A DNA stretch of 17,489 nt from an uncultured Collinsella sp. (GTDB lineage: Bacteria > Actinomycetota > Coriobacteriia > Coriobacteriales > Coriobacteriaceae), in NCBI GenBank assembly GCA_900765115.1, contig CAAFQK010000111.1, forward strand, positions 1 through 17,489. The letters run 5' to 3'. Under the pieces are notes generated by a model. It worked only from the letters and a program-made list of their open reading frames with translations, ran no database searches and had not been told where the DNA came from. Position numbers and translations under genes: made by a program. Below are positions 1 through 5,956 of the stretch, one piece after another. Within the stretch, counting starts at the first letter, position 1, and each line of letters starts with the position of its first letter.

Positions 1-89
1 CACGGGTCAAGATGCACTAGGCCTGGACGAAGTCCGGGCCCGCGCCTTTAGACGCGAGCCCGGAGCCCGTGGGTTATACCCTAAGAGCA
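1..89 (+). other. GC-rich, highly structured 3' tail of an upstream element
   Basis: CACGGG (1-6) can pair with CCCGTG (66-71). Inside lie a GGAC/GTCC hairpin with a GAA loop near 25-35 and a CGCG/CGCG hairpin near 42-56, and GGGTTATACCC (71-81) forms a further small hairpin. One plus frame ends in the peptide RVKMH with a TAG at 18-20, so the first bases may be the end of a coding sequence that starts outside the window. A compact GC-rich fold directly after a short coding tail, followed by a strong hairpin, resembles the right end of IS200/IS605-type elements (tnpB 3' end with its omega RNA). I cannot confirm this without the upstream sequence. A plain structured 3' UTR is the alternative. 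Confidence 0.3.
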
Positions 90-112
90 AACCACCCTTT
101 TTAAGGGTGGTT
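90..112 (+). terminator. Perfect 10-bp hairpin, terminator or element end
   Basis: AACCACCCTT (90-99) and AAGGGTGGTT (103-112) are perfect inverted repeats around a TTT loop. The downstream T-tract is weak (TTCTGATTTC). It separates the upstream structured sequence from the sugar operon, so it acts either as a transcription terminator or as the terminal hairpin of a mobile element. Confidence 0.55.
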
Positions 113-145
113 CTGATTTCCCCTTGTATGTTCAGATTGTTTACA

Positions 146-195
146 TACCGTTTAGGCTGATTTCTCTACCGTTTACGGGTATTTCGCGTTAAACT
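146..195 (+). promoter_or_regulatory. Promoter/operator region of the sugar operon, direct ACCGTTTA sites
   Basis: TACCGTTTA occurs at 146-154 and again at 167-175, exactly 21 bp (two helical turns) apart. The second copy runs into a stretch reading TTTACGG, TTTCGC and TTAAACT in order (172-195). The same three blocks recur at 5834-5855 before the bglG leader, also preceded by two ACCGTTYA sites 21 bp apart. TAAACT (190-195) fits a TANNNT -10 element, which would start transcription near 202. This region probably combines a promoter with sites for a shared regulator. The regulator itself is not identified. Confidence 0.45.
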
Positions 196-219
196 TCTAA
201 ACAGAAGAGTAAAACATTT

Positions 220-256
220 AGTAAACAGAACAAAACGAAACATGCGTCTGTTTACT
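220..256. promoter_or_regulatory. Inverted-repeat operator candidate upstream of the sugar operon
   Basis: AGTAAACAGA (220-229) and TCTGTTTACT (247-256) are perfect 10-bp inverted repeats separated by 17 bp, just ahead of the ribosome binding site GGGGAGGA (270-277) of the first gene. The wide spacing suits a repressor binding two half-sites or a hairpin in the mRNA leader. No cognate regulator gene lies beside the operon. Confidence 0.45.
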
Positions 257-282
257 GAACATGTGACTAGGGGAGGACGTAC

Positions 283-1683
283 ATGGATAAGATCAAGCTC
301 GGTTTTGTGCCCACGCGCCGCAGTATCTTTAGCGCGCCGGACGCGATCAAGTATCGCGGCTTGACGGCTGATCGCCTGCGCGAGATCGGCGTCGACATCG
401 TGGACATCGACGACATTAATGACGAGGGCCTGCTGTTTGACGACAGCCATATCGAGCCTATCGTCAAGAAGTTCCGCGCCGAGGGCGTCGACGGCATCAT
501 GCTGTGCCACGCCAACTTTGGCACCGAGTACGTTTGCGCCCGCCTTGCCCGCGAGCTCGGTCTGCCTGTGCTGCTGTGGGGCCCGCGCGACGAGCGCCCC
601 GAGCCCGATGGCACCCGCCTGCGCGATAGCCAGTGCGGCCTGTTCGCCACCGGCAAGGTTCTGCGCCGCTTCCAGGTTCCCTTTACCTATATGACCAACT
701 GCCGCCTGACCGATCCCGAGTTCGAGCGCGGCGTCTGGGACTTTTTGGCCGTGTGCAACGTGGTCAAGACCTTCAAGCACACGCGCATCCTGCAGATGGC
801 GACCCGTCCGTTCGACTTCTGGTCCACCATGTGCAACGAGGGCGAGCTGCTCGAGAAGTTCAATATTCAGCTTTCGCCCATCCCCATGACCGAACTTGTT
901 CAGGCTGTGCACGACGCTCAGAGCGACGAGCAGGCCATGGCCGCCATGCTCGACCACATTCGCCGCAGCTTTGAGATCTGCATACCCGAGGACAAGGTCC
1001 CCGCGGTCGCAGGGCTCGCCATCGCTATGAAGCGCCTGGTCGAGAAGTACGGCTGCAACGCCGGCGCCATCCAGTGCTGGAACGCCCTGCAGGACGAGCT
1101 GGGCATTATGCCCTGCGCCGCCAACGCCATCCTCAACGAGATGGGTATCCCCGTCGTCTGCGAGACCGATATCCACGGCGCAATCACCGCGCTGATGGTC
1201 GAGGCCGCCGACCTGGGCCGTCACCGCGGCATGTTCGCCGACTGGACCGTCCGCCATCCCGACAACGAGAACGGCGAGCTGTTGCAGCACTGCGGCCCTT
1301 GGCCCTGCAGCTGCGCGGCCGTCAAGCCCAAGCTCACCTATCCGCTGGCCTTCGATCACCCCGGCGCGCTGACGGCCGAGGCCAAGCACGGCGACCTCAC
1401 CCTTGCCCGCTTTGACGGCGACAACGGCGAGTACTCGCTGCTGCTGGGCAATGCCCGCGGCATCGACGGCCCGGCCGGTATGGGCACCTACCTGTGGGTC
1501 GAGGTCGAAAACCTCAAGCGCCTCGAGGCAAAGATCGTCGAGGGCCCCTACATCCACCACTGCGTGGCCATCCACGCCAACGTGGTGCCGGTGCTCTACG
1601 AGGCATGCAAGTACATCGGCATCCAGCCCGACCTGTACGACCCCATCGAAGAAGACGTCAAAGCCTACCTGCGAGGAGAGTAG
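283..1683 (+). CDS. L-fucose/L-arabinose isomerase-fold family protein, sugar isomerase
   Basis: A 466-residue cytosolic protein of the L-fucose isomerase-like superfamily (COG2407-type), expected to interconvert an aldose and a ketose using a divalent metal. Visible family features are the N-terminal Rossmann-like segment, CETDxxGA (E294, D296) and HCGPW (H336), which are the likely metal and catalytic positions, and a His-rich C-terminal segment (PYIHHCVAIH). The start is set by GGGGAGGA six bases before the ATG. The gene lies 2 bp before the transketolase N-terminal subunit, so the two are co-transcribed and probably act in one pathway. Family members differ widely in substrate, so fucose itself is not implied. 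The transketolase and kinase neighbours instead point to a pentose or tetrose. No transporter is present in the operon. Confidence is high for the fold and moderate for isomerase activity. Confidence 0.8.
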   Translation: MDKIKLGFVPTRRSIFSAPDAIKYRGLTADRLREIGVDIVDIDDINDEGLLFDDSHIEPIVKKFRAEGVDGIMLCHANFGTEYVCARLARELGLPVLLWGPRDERPEPDGTRLRDSQCGLFATGKVLRRFQVPFTYMTNCRLTDPEFERGVWDFLAVCNVVKTFKHTRILQMATRPFDFWSTMCNEGELLEKFNIQLSPIPMTELVQAVHDAQSDEQAMAAMLDHIRRSFEICIPEDKVPAVAGLAIAMKRLVEKYGCNAGAIQCWNALQDELGIMPCAANAILNEMGIPVVCETDIHGAITALMVEAADLGRHRGMFADWTVRHPDNENGELLQHCGPWPCSCAAVKPKLTYPLAFDHPGALTAEAKHGDLTLARFDGDNGEYSLLLGNARGIDGPAGMGTYLWVEVENLKRLEAKIVEGPYIHHCVAIHANVVPVLYEACKYIGIQPDLYDPIEEDVKAYLRGE

Positions 1684-1685
1684 AA

Positions 1686-2522
1686 ATGGCAACTATCGAA
1701 GAGCTTGAGTCCCTGCGCTGGGACCTCCGCCGCGATTGCGTCGACATCATCATGGCCGGCGCCGGCGGCCACATCGGCGGCGACATGTCGGTGATCGACG
1801 CCCTCATGACCCTCTACGCCAACCACCTTAACATTTCGCCCGAGACCGTCGACGATCCCAACCGCGACCGCTTTGTGCTCTCCAAGGGCCACGCCATGGA
1901 GGCCTACTACGCGGTGCTGTGCCACGAGGGCTATCTGGACCTCGACGACGTCAAGGCCCGCTTCTCCAAGTTCGGCAGCCCCTACATCGGGCATCCCAAC
2001 AACAAGCTCAAGGGCATCGAGATGAACTCCGGTTCGCTGGGCCATGGCCTGCCCGTGGCCGTCGGCATGGCGCTTGCCGGCAAGATGGACGGCCGCGACT
2101 ACCGCGTCTACACCATCATGGGCGACGGCGAGCTTGCCGAGGGCTCGGTCTGGGAGGGCGCCATGAGCGGCGGCAACTACCAGCTCGATAACCTGTGCGC
2201 GCTCGTGGACCGCAACCGCCTGCAGATCAGCGGCAGCACCGAGGACGTCATGAAGCAGGACTCGCAGGAGGAGCGCTGGGCCGCCTTCGGTTGGAACGTG
2301 CTGTCCATTCCGGGCAACGACGTCCAGGCCATCGACGCCGCGCTGACGCTCGCGGCCGAGGCCAAGGGTAAGCCCACGGTCATCATCCTCAACACGGTGA
2401 AGGGCTACGGCTCGCCCGTCATGGAGGACAAGGCCGGCTGGCATCACCACCTGCCCAACGACGAGGAATATGCCCAGATCATCGCCGATTTCGCTGCCCA
2501 TAAGGAGGCCATCAATGGCTAA
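1686..2522 (+). CDS. Transketolase, N-terminal (pyrophosphate-binding) subunit
   Basis: A 278-residue protein covering only the TPP pyrophosphate-binding half of transketolase. The next gene supplies the other half, so the active enzyme is expected to be a heterotetramer. Motifs include GGHIGGD near residue 28, SKGHA, SGSLGHGLPVAVG, and the TPP motif beginning GDG at 146-148 and closing with the DRN segment about 27 residues later. I chose the ATG at 1686, which follows the upstream stop by 2 bp, with GAGGAGAG at the end of the isomerase gene as ribosome binding site. The reading frame stays open further upstream but has no family homology there. Split transketolases serve either the pentose-phosphate pathway or a dedicated sugar route. 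Sitting between an isomerase and a sugar kinase, this pair is more likely dedicated. Apulose-4-phosphate transketolase is one known split example. Confidence 0.9.
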   Translation: MATIEELESLRWDLRRDCVDIIMAGAGGHIGGDMSVIDALMTLYANHLNISPETVDDPNRDRFVLSKGHAMEAYYAVLCHEGYLDLDDVKARFSKFGSPYIGHPNNKLKGIEMNSGSLGHGLPVAVGMALAGKMDGRDYRVYTIMGDGELAEGSVWEGAMSGGNYQLDNLCALVDRNRLQISGSTEDVMKQDSQEERWAAFGWNVLSIPGNDVQAIDAALTLAAEAKGKPTVIILNTVKGYGSPVMEDKAGWHHHLPNDEEYAQIIADFAAHKEAING

Positions 2523-3453
2523 CAAGATCGCCAACCGCAAGGTTATCTGCGACACGCTGCTCGAGGCCGCCGAGACCGATAAAGACATCGTCGTCCTGTG
2601 CTCCGACTCCCGCGGCTCCGCGTCGCTCACGCCGTTCTTCGATCAGTATCCCCAGCAGTCCGTCGAGGTCGGCATCGCCGAGCAGGACCTGGTGAGCATC
2701 GCCGCCGGCATGGCTTCGTGCGGCAAGAAGGCCTGGGCCGCCTCGCCGGCGTCCTTTGTGACCACGCGTTCGTATGAGCAGTGCAAGGTCGACGTTTCGT
2801 ACTCCAACACCAACGTCAAGCTCATCGGCATCTCGGGCGGCGTGTCCTACGGCGCCCTGGGTATGAGCCACCACTCCGCGCAGGATATCGCCGCCATGAG
2901 CGCGATCCCGAACATGCGCGTGTATCTGCCGAGCGATCGTTTTCAGACCGCCGAGCTCGTGCGCGCCCTGGTTGCCGACAACAAGCCGGCCTATATCCGC
3001 GTGGGTCGCAACCCGGTCGAGGACGTGTACACCGAGGATAACTGTCCGTTCCAGATGGACCGTGCCACCTGGGTGCGTCGCGGCACCGATGTGACGATTG
3101 TCGCCACCGGTGAGATGGTCCGCCATGCCGTGGACGCCGCTGATCTGCTCGCCGAGCAGGGCATCTCCGCCACCGTGCTCGACATGTACTGCGTCAAGCC
3201 GCTCGATGCCGAGGCCGTGATCGAGGCCGCCGGTGCCACGCGCGCCGTCGTGACCGTCGAGGAGCACAGCCCCTTTGGCGGCTTGGGCTCCATGGTCGCG
3301 CAGGTCGTGGGCGAGCATTGCCCGCGTCCGGTCAAGTGCCTGAGCCTGCCCGACGCGCCGGTCATCACCGGCACGAGCCCCGAGGTCTTTGCGCACTACG
3401 GCCTCACCGGCGAAGGTATTGCCAAGACGGTCGCCGACTTCCTCGGCAACTAG
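2515..3453 (+). CDS. Transketolase, C-terminal (pyrimidine-binding) subunit
   Basis: A 312-residue protein carrying the pyrimidine-binding and C-terminal domains of transketolase. The catalytic glutamate that activates TPP is visible as E56 in VEVGIAEQDLVSIAAGMA, followed by the YGALGMSHHSAQDIA segment and the C-terminal domain with VTVEEH and a GG(L/M)GS-type turn. The start ATG at 2515 overlaps the stop of the N-terminal subunit by 8 bp and has a near-perfect TAAGGAGG (2501-2508), so translational coupling should keep the two subunits in equal amounts. Together with the preceding gene it transfers two-carbon ketol units between sugar phosphates. The donor in this operon is presumably the phosphorylated ketose made by the isomerase and the kinase. 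Confidence 0.9.
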   Translation: MANKIANRKVICDTLLEAAETDKDIVVLCSDSRGSASLTPFFDQYPQQSVEVGIAEQDLVSIAAGMASCGKKAWAASPASFVTTRSYEQCKVDVSYSNTNVKLIGISGGVSYGALGMSHHSAQDIAAMSAIPNMRVYLPSDRFQTAELVRALVADNKPAYIRVGRNPVEDVYTEDNCPFQMDRATWVRRGTDVTIVATGEMVRHAVDAADLLAEQGISATVLDMYCVKPLDAEAVIEAAGATRAVVTVEEHSPFGGLGSMVAQVVGEHCPRPVKCLSLPDAPVITGTSPEVFAHYGLTGEGIAKTVADFLGN

Positions 3454-3467
3454 TAGAAACAGACGCT

Positions 3468-3572
3468 GCGCGGCCGCCAAGCACCGCACCTTGCCGTTCA
3501 AACCGTCGCTTGCGTACACAAAGTACGCGGCGCTCCTCTTTCACGGCAATCTGCGGCACTTGGCGGCCGCTC
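3468..3572. repeat. Long imperfect palindromic intergenic element
   Basis: GCGGCCGCCAAG (3470-3481) and CTTGGCGGCCGC (3559-3570) are perfect 12-bp inverted repeats. The pairing continues inward, with mismatches, to TTGCCGT (3491-3497) against ACGGCAA (3543-3549). An inner hairpin is formed by GCGTAC (3512-3517) and GTACGC (3523-3528). The cruciform-like structure fills most of the 171-bp gap between the transketolase and the kinase. It looks like a REP/BIME-type palindromic unit and may act as an mRNA stabiliser or attenuator lowering kinase expression. Its copy number in the genome cannot be seen from here. Confidence 0.6.
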
Positions 3573-3624
3573 GCTCCTTGTCCGCCGGGCTGTCTTTGCT
3601 TTGGCGGAAGGAATGGGAGAGTAC

Positions 3625-5115
3625 ATGAGCAACTACATCATCGGAATCGATCAGTCCACGCAGGGCACCAAGGCGCTGCTGGTGGACGAGGGCGGCCATC
3701 TGATTCATCGTGCCGACCGCTCGCATCGCCAGATTGTCAATGATGCCGGCTGGGTGAGCCATGATCCGGTCGAGATCGCCGCCAACGTGTTGGCCGTGGC
3801 GCGTGCCGTGGTGGAGGAGACCGGGGTCAATCCGGCCGACATTGCTGGTATTGGCATCTCCAACCAGCGCGAGACCACCGTTGCCTGGAACCGCACGACG
3901 GGCGAGCCGCTGTGCGACGCCGTGGTGTGGCAGTGTGCCCGCGCCCGCGAGCTGTGTGACGAGCTTGCGGCGCGCGAAGGCGTGGCAGAGCTGGTGCGTG
4001 ACACAACGGGCCTGGTGCTCTCGCCCTACTATCCGGCGGGCAAGATGGCTTGGATTCTCGCGAACGTTCCGGCGGCTGCCGAGGCCGCGGCGTCGGGTGA
4101 GCTGTGTCTGGGCACCATCGATGCCTGGGTGGTCTGGACGCTCACGGGCGGCGCGGAGTTTCGCTGTGACTGGTCCAATGCCAGCCGCACGCAGCTCTTC
4201 GACCTGCGCCGTGGCTGCTGGAGCGAGCCGGTGTGCGAGGCCTTTGGCATCGATCCGGCCTGCCTGCCGCAGGTGACCGATTCCGACGGTCTGTTTGGCA
4301 CAACGGACCTGGATGGCTTTTTGCCCGCACCCGTGCCGGTACACGGCGTGCTGGGCGACAGCCATGCGGCCCTGTTTGCGCAGGGTTGCCACAGCCGCGG
4401 CATGGCCAAGGCGACGTATGGCACCGGCAGTTCGGTCATGATGAACGTCGGCGACGAGTTCGTCGCCAGCTCGCACGGGCTTTCGAGCTCGCTTGCGTGG
4501 CGTATGGATGGCGTGACCGAGTATGTACTCGAGGGCAACGTGAGCTACGCCGGCGCCGTCAAGACCTGGCTGCGCGACGACCTGGAGCTCATCAACAACC
4601 CCGAGGAGGTCACCGACCTGTGCTACGCCGCCAACCCGGCGAGCCATGTTTACTTTGTGCCGGCGTTTACCGGCCTGGGTGCTCCGCACTGGGCAAGTGA
4701 CGCCGAGGGCTGCGTCTTTGGCATGACGCGCACCACGGGCCGCGCGGAGTTCGTAAAGGCTGCCGACGAGTCGATCGCCTATCAGATTTTTGACGTCATT
4801 GATGCGATGGTCGAGGATTCGGGCGCGGCGCTTGCCGAGCTTCGTGTTGACGGCGGCCCCACGCGCGACGCGTACCTGATGCAGTTTGAGAGCGATTTGG
4901 TCGGCTCGCCCATCCGCATTGCGAGCAACGACGAGATGAGCGGTCTGGGCGCGGCTTGGGCCTGCGGTATCGCGCTGGGCATGTATACGCGCGACGTGGT
5001 TGACGTGTACGGTGCCCGCGGCATTGTGGAGCCCTCGATGCCCGCCGACGAGCGAGCCAAAAAGATCGGCGGCTGGCGCCATGCGGTGGCCGCGACTATC
5101 TCGTACACCGCCTAG
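3625..5115 (+). CDS. FGGY-family carbohydrate kinase, glycerol-kinase-like
   Basis: A 496-residue cytosolic ATP-dependent sugar or polyol kinase. The N-terminal phosphate loop region reads GIDQSTQGTKA (D9). The residues that hold glycerol in GlpK have clear counterparts: R82 and E83 in NQRETT, W102 in VVWQC, and the catalytic base D245 in LGDSHAAL. YGTGSS, PAFTGLGAPHW and RVDGGPT are further family signatures. The whole protein aligns with glycerol kinase rather than xylulokinase, though it is slightly shorter, and the GDQQ of GlpK is GDSH here. I start at 3625 (GGGAGA 4 bp upstream); an in-frame ATG at 3613 is possible. Context suggests it phosphorylates a ketose made by the isomerase, for example apulose, or dihydroxyacetone released by the transketolase. 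Glycerol itself remains possible, but no glpF or glpD is present. Confidence 0.85.
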   Translation: MSNYIIGIDQSTQGTKALLVDEGGHLIHRADRSHRQIVNDAGWVSHDPVEIAANVLAVARAVVEETGVNPADIAGIGISNQRETTVAWNRTTGEPLCDAVVWQCARARELCDELAAREGVAELVRDTTGLVLSPYYPAGKMAWILANVPAAAEAAASGELCLGTIDAWVVWTLTGGAEFRCDWSNASRTQLFDLRRGCWSEPVCEAFGIDPACLPQVTDSDGLFGTTDLDGFLPAPVPVHGVLGDSHAALFAQGCHSRGMAKATYGTGSSVMMNVGDEFVASSHGLSSSLAWRMDGVTEYVLEGNVSYAGAVKTWLRDDLELINNPEEVTDLCYAANPASHVYFVPAFTGLGAPHWASDAEGCVFGMTRTTGRAEFVKAADESIAYQIFDVIDAMVEDSGAALAELRVDGGPTRDAYLMQFESDLVGSPIRIASNDEMSGLGAAWACGIALGMYTRDVVDVYGARGIVEPSMPADERAKKIGGWRHAVAATISYTA

Positions 5116-5153
5116 CATGATTTTTCTGGGACGGGGATCAAATAATCATCGGT

Positions 5154-5191
5154 CCTCGTCCCAGGTGGCTAATTTGGGACGGGGCTTTTTT
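5154..5191 (+). terminator. Rho-independent terminator after the FGGY kinase
   Basis: CCTCGTCCCA (5154-5163) pairs with TGGGACGGGG (5175-5184) through one wobble, with an 11-base loop. CTTTTTT (5185-5191) follows. This is the best intrinsic terminator for the kinase-containing operon, and its arms are shared with two competing hairpins. Confidence 0.6.
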
Positions 5192-5203
5192 GACTGGTAT
5201 GAT
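5174..5203 (+). promoter_or_regulatory. Candidate luxS promoter
   Basis: TTGGGA (5174-5179) and TATGAT (5198-5203) with an 18-bp spacer resemble -35 and -10 elements. Transcription would then start near 5210, about 58 bp before luxS. The -35 overlaps arm 3 of the hairpin region. If this promoter is the main one, the long 3:4 hairpin would not form in the luxS transcript. Confidence 0.35.
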
Positions 5204-5267
5204 TGGTGTGACCATTCGAACCAGCTAAAAGAGCCCCGTCCCAAATTGACTATCGAGAGGATCTGCC

Positions 5268-5756
5268 ATGGAGCGCATTGCGAGCTTTTCTGTCGATCAT
5301 CTGCTGCTTGAGCCCGGCGTATACGTGAGTCGCATCGACCGCGATCCGGCGACCGGCGCTGCCGTCACCACCTTTGACCTGCGTCTGACCACGCCCAATA
5401 AAGAGCCGGTCATGAACACGGCTGAGTGCCACACCATCGAGCACCTGGGTGCGACCTTCCTTCGCAATCATGCCGAGTGGTCGAGCCGTATCGTTTACTT
5501 TGGCCCCATGGGCTGCCGCACGGGCTTTTACCTGGTCGTGTTTGGCGAGGTGACGAGCGAGGAGATCCTGCCGCTCGTGCGCGAGCTCTTTGAGTTCGTC
5601 GCCGACTTTGAGGGCGATGTCCCCGGTGCCGCTCCCGAGGAGTGCGGCAACTACCTGGACCAGAACCTTCCCATGGCAAACTGGCTCGCGCGCCGCTACC
5701 TCGACCGCGACCTGGCCGATATCGACGAGAAGCACCTGCACTACCAGCAGGCGTAA
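5268..5756 (+). CDS. luxS: S-ribosylhomocysteine lyase LuxS (autoinducer-2 synthesis)
   Basis: A 162-residue metalloenzyme that cleaves S-ribosylhomocysteine to homocysteine and 4,5-dihydroxy-2,3-pentanedione, the AI-2 precursor, in the activated methyl cycle. All active-site residues are in place: H55 and H59 with E58 in the HTIEH motif, C126 in ECGNY as the third metal ligand, and the catalytic C83 in GPMGCRTGFY. The length matches the family norm of 150-170 residues. The ribosome binding site is GAGAGG, 7 bp before the ATG. The gene is monocistronic here: a terminator precedes it, and a 200-bp regulatory region separates it from the PTS island. No pfs or methionine-cycle gene adjoins it. 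The assignment is essentially certain; whether AI-2 acts as a signal or is only a by-product in this organism cannot be told. Confidence 0.98.
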   Translation: MERIASFSVDHLLLEPGVYVSRIDRDPATGAAVTTFDLRLTTPNKEPVMNTAECHTIEHLGATFLRNHAEWSSRIVYFGPMGCRTGFYLVVFGEVTSEEILPLVRELFEFVADFEGDVPGAAPEECGNYLDQNLPMANWLARRYLDRDLADIDEKHLHYQQA

Positions 5757-5775
5757 GGATTGCCTTCTGCTTCTA

Positions 5776-5855
5776 AACCGTTCACATGGAGATATCGACC
5801 GTTTAACTGTTTAGTAATGTTTACACGAGGTCATTTACGGTGTTTCGCTTAAACT
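5776..5855 (+). promoter_or_regulatory. Promoter/operator region of the bglG-PTS island
   Basis: AACCGTTCA (5776-5784) and GACCGTTTA (5797-5805) are direct sites 21 bp apart. Downstream, TTTACGG (5834-5840), TTTCGC and TTAAACT (to 5855) repeat the three blocks found before the sugar operon at 172-195. TAAACT (5850-5855) could be the -10 element, which would place the transcript start around 5862, just ahead of the antitermination leader. GTTTA-type half-sites also occur at 5809-5813 and 5819-5824. Confidence 0.45.
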
Positions 5856-5856
5856 G

Positions 5857-5884
5857 GCAACCAGAGTGATATTCAGGCAAGGCT
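5857..5884 (+). promoter_or_regulatory. RAT-like antiterminator target in the bglG leader
   Basis: CAGGCAAGGC (5874-5883) resembles the 3' half of the ribonucleic antiterminator target bound by BglG/LicT proteins (consensus CAGGCAAAACC). As expected for such sites, it overlaps the 5' arm of the terminator. The 5' half (5857-5868) matches the consensus poorly. The call leans on position and the neighbouring gene more than on sequence. Confidence 0.4.
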
Positions 5885-5945
5885 CCTGAAGCAGCATCTG
5901 TCGACATTGATTGTCGGATTCTGCTTCGGGAGCCTTGTTTTGTTT
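5878..5945 (+). terminator. Leader terminator controlled by the BglG-type antiterminator
   Basis: A 17-bp stem with one G-U pair runs from CAAGGCTCC plus GAAGCAG (5878-5894) to the matching arm at 5921-5937. TTTTGTTT (5938-5945) follows. It lies 11 bp before the bglG start codon. This is the classical layout for autoregulated antitermination: unless the encoded protein stabilises the upstream RNA site, transcription stops before the operon. Confidence 0.85.
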
Positions 5946-5956
5946 AAGGGGGACAC

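Larger units (their letters stand above)
5126..5247 (+). promoter_or_regulatory. Four-arm competing hairpin region before luxS
   Basis: Four arms can be read. Arm 1 is CTGGGACGGGGA (5126-5137), arm 2 is TCCTCGTCCCAG (5153-5164), arm 3 is AATTTGGGACGGGGCT (5171-5186) and arm 4 is AGCCCCGTCCCAAATT (5232-5247). Arms 1:2 pair with one mismatch and arms 3:4 pair perfectly over 16 bp. Arms 2:3 pair over 10 bp and are followed by six Ts. The pairings exclude each other, as in an attenuator. The same arrangement could also arise from a dispersed TGGGACGGGG repeat family. Arm 4 ends 7 bp before the luxS ribosome binding site. Confidence 0.5.

Noticed and set aside
2..160. Open plus-strand frame reading TGQDALGLDEVRARAF
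   Set aside because: It runs through the perfect hairpin at 90-112 and into the promoter region, with no start in the window and no family resemblance. Coding is unlikely beyond the first bases.
166..1692. 508-residue open frame on the minus strand opposite the isomerase gene
   Set aside because: It is the antisense shadow of a GC-rich gene: repetitive Val/Ala/Gly/His composition, no family motif, no ribosome binding site. The plus-strand frame has clear homology.
3541..5118. 525-residue open frame on the minus strand opposite the kinase gene
   Set aside because: Composition is typical of an antisense frame in GC-rich DNA, and the plus strand encodes a full FGGY kinase with all motifs.
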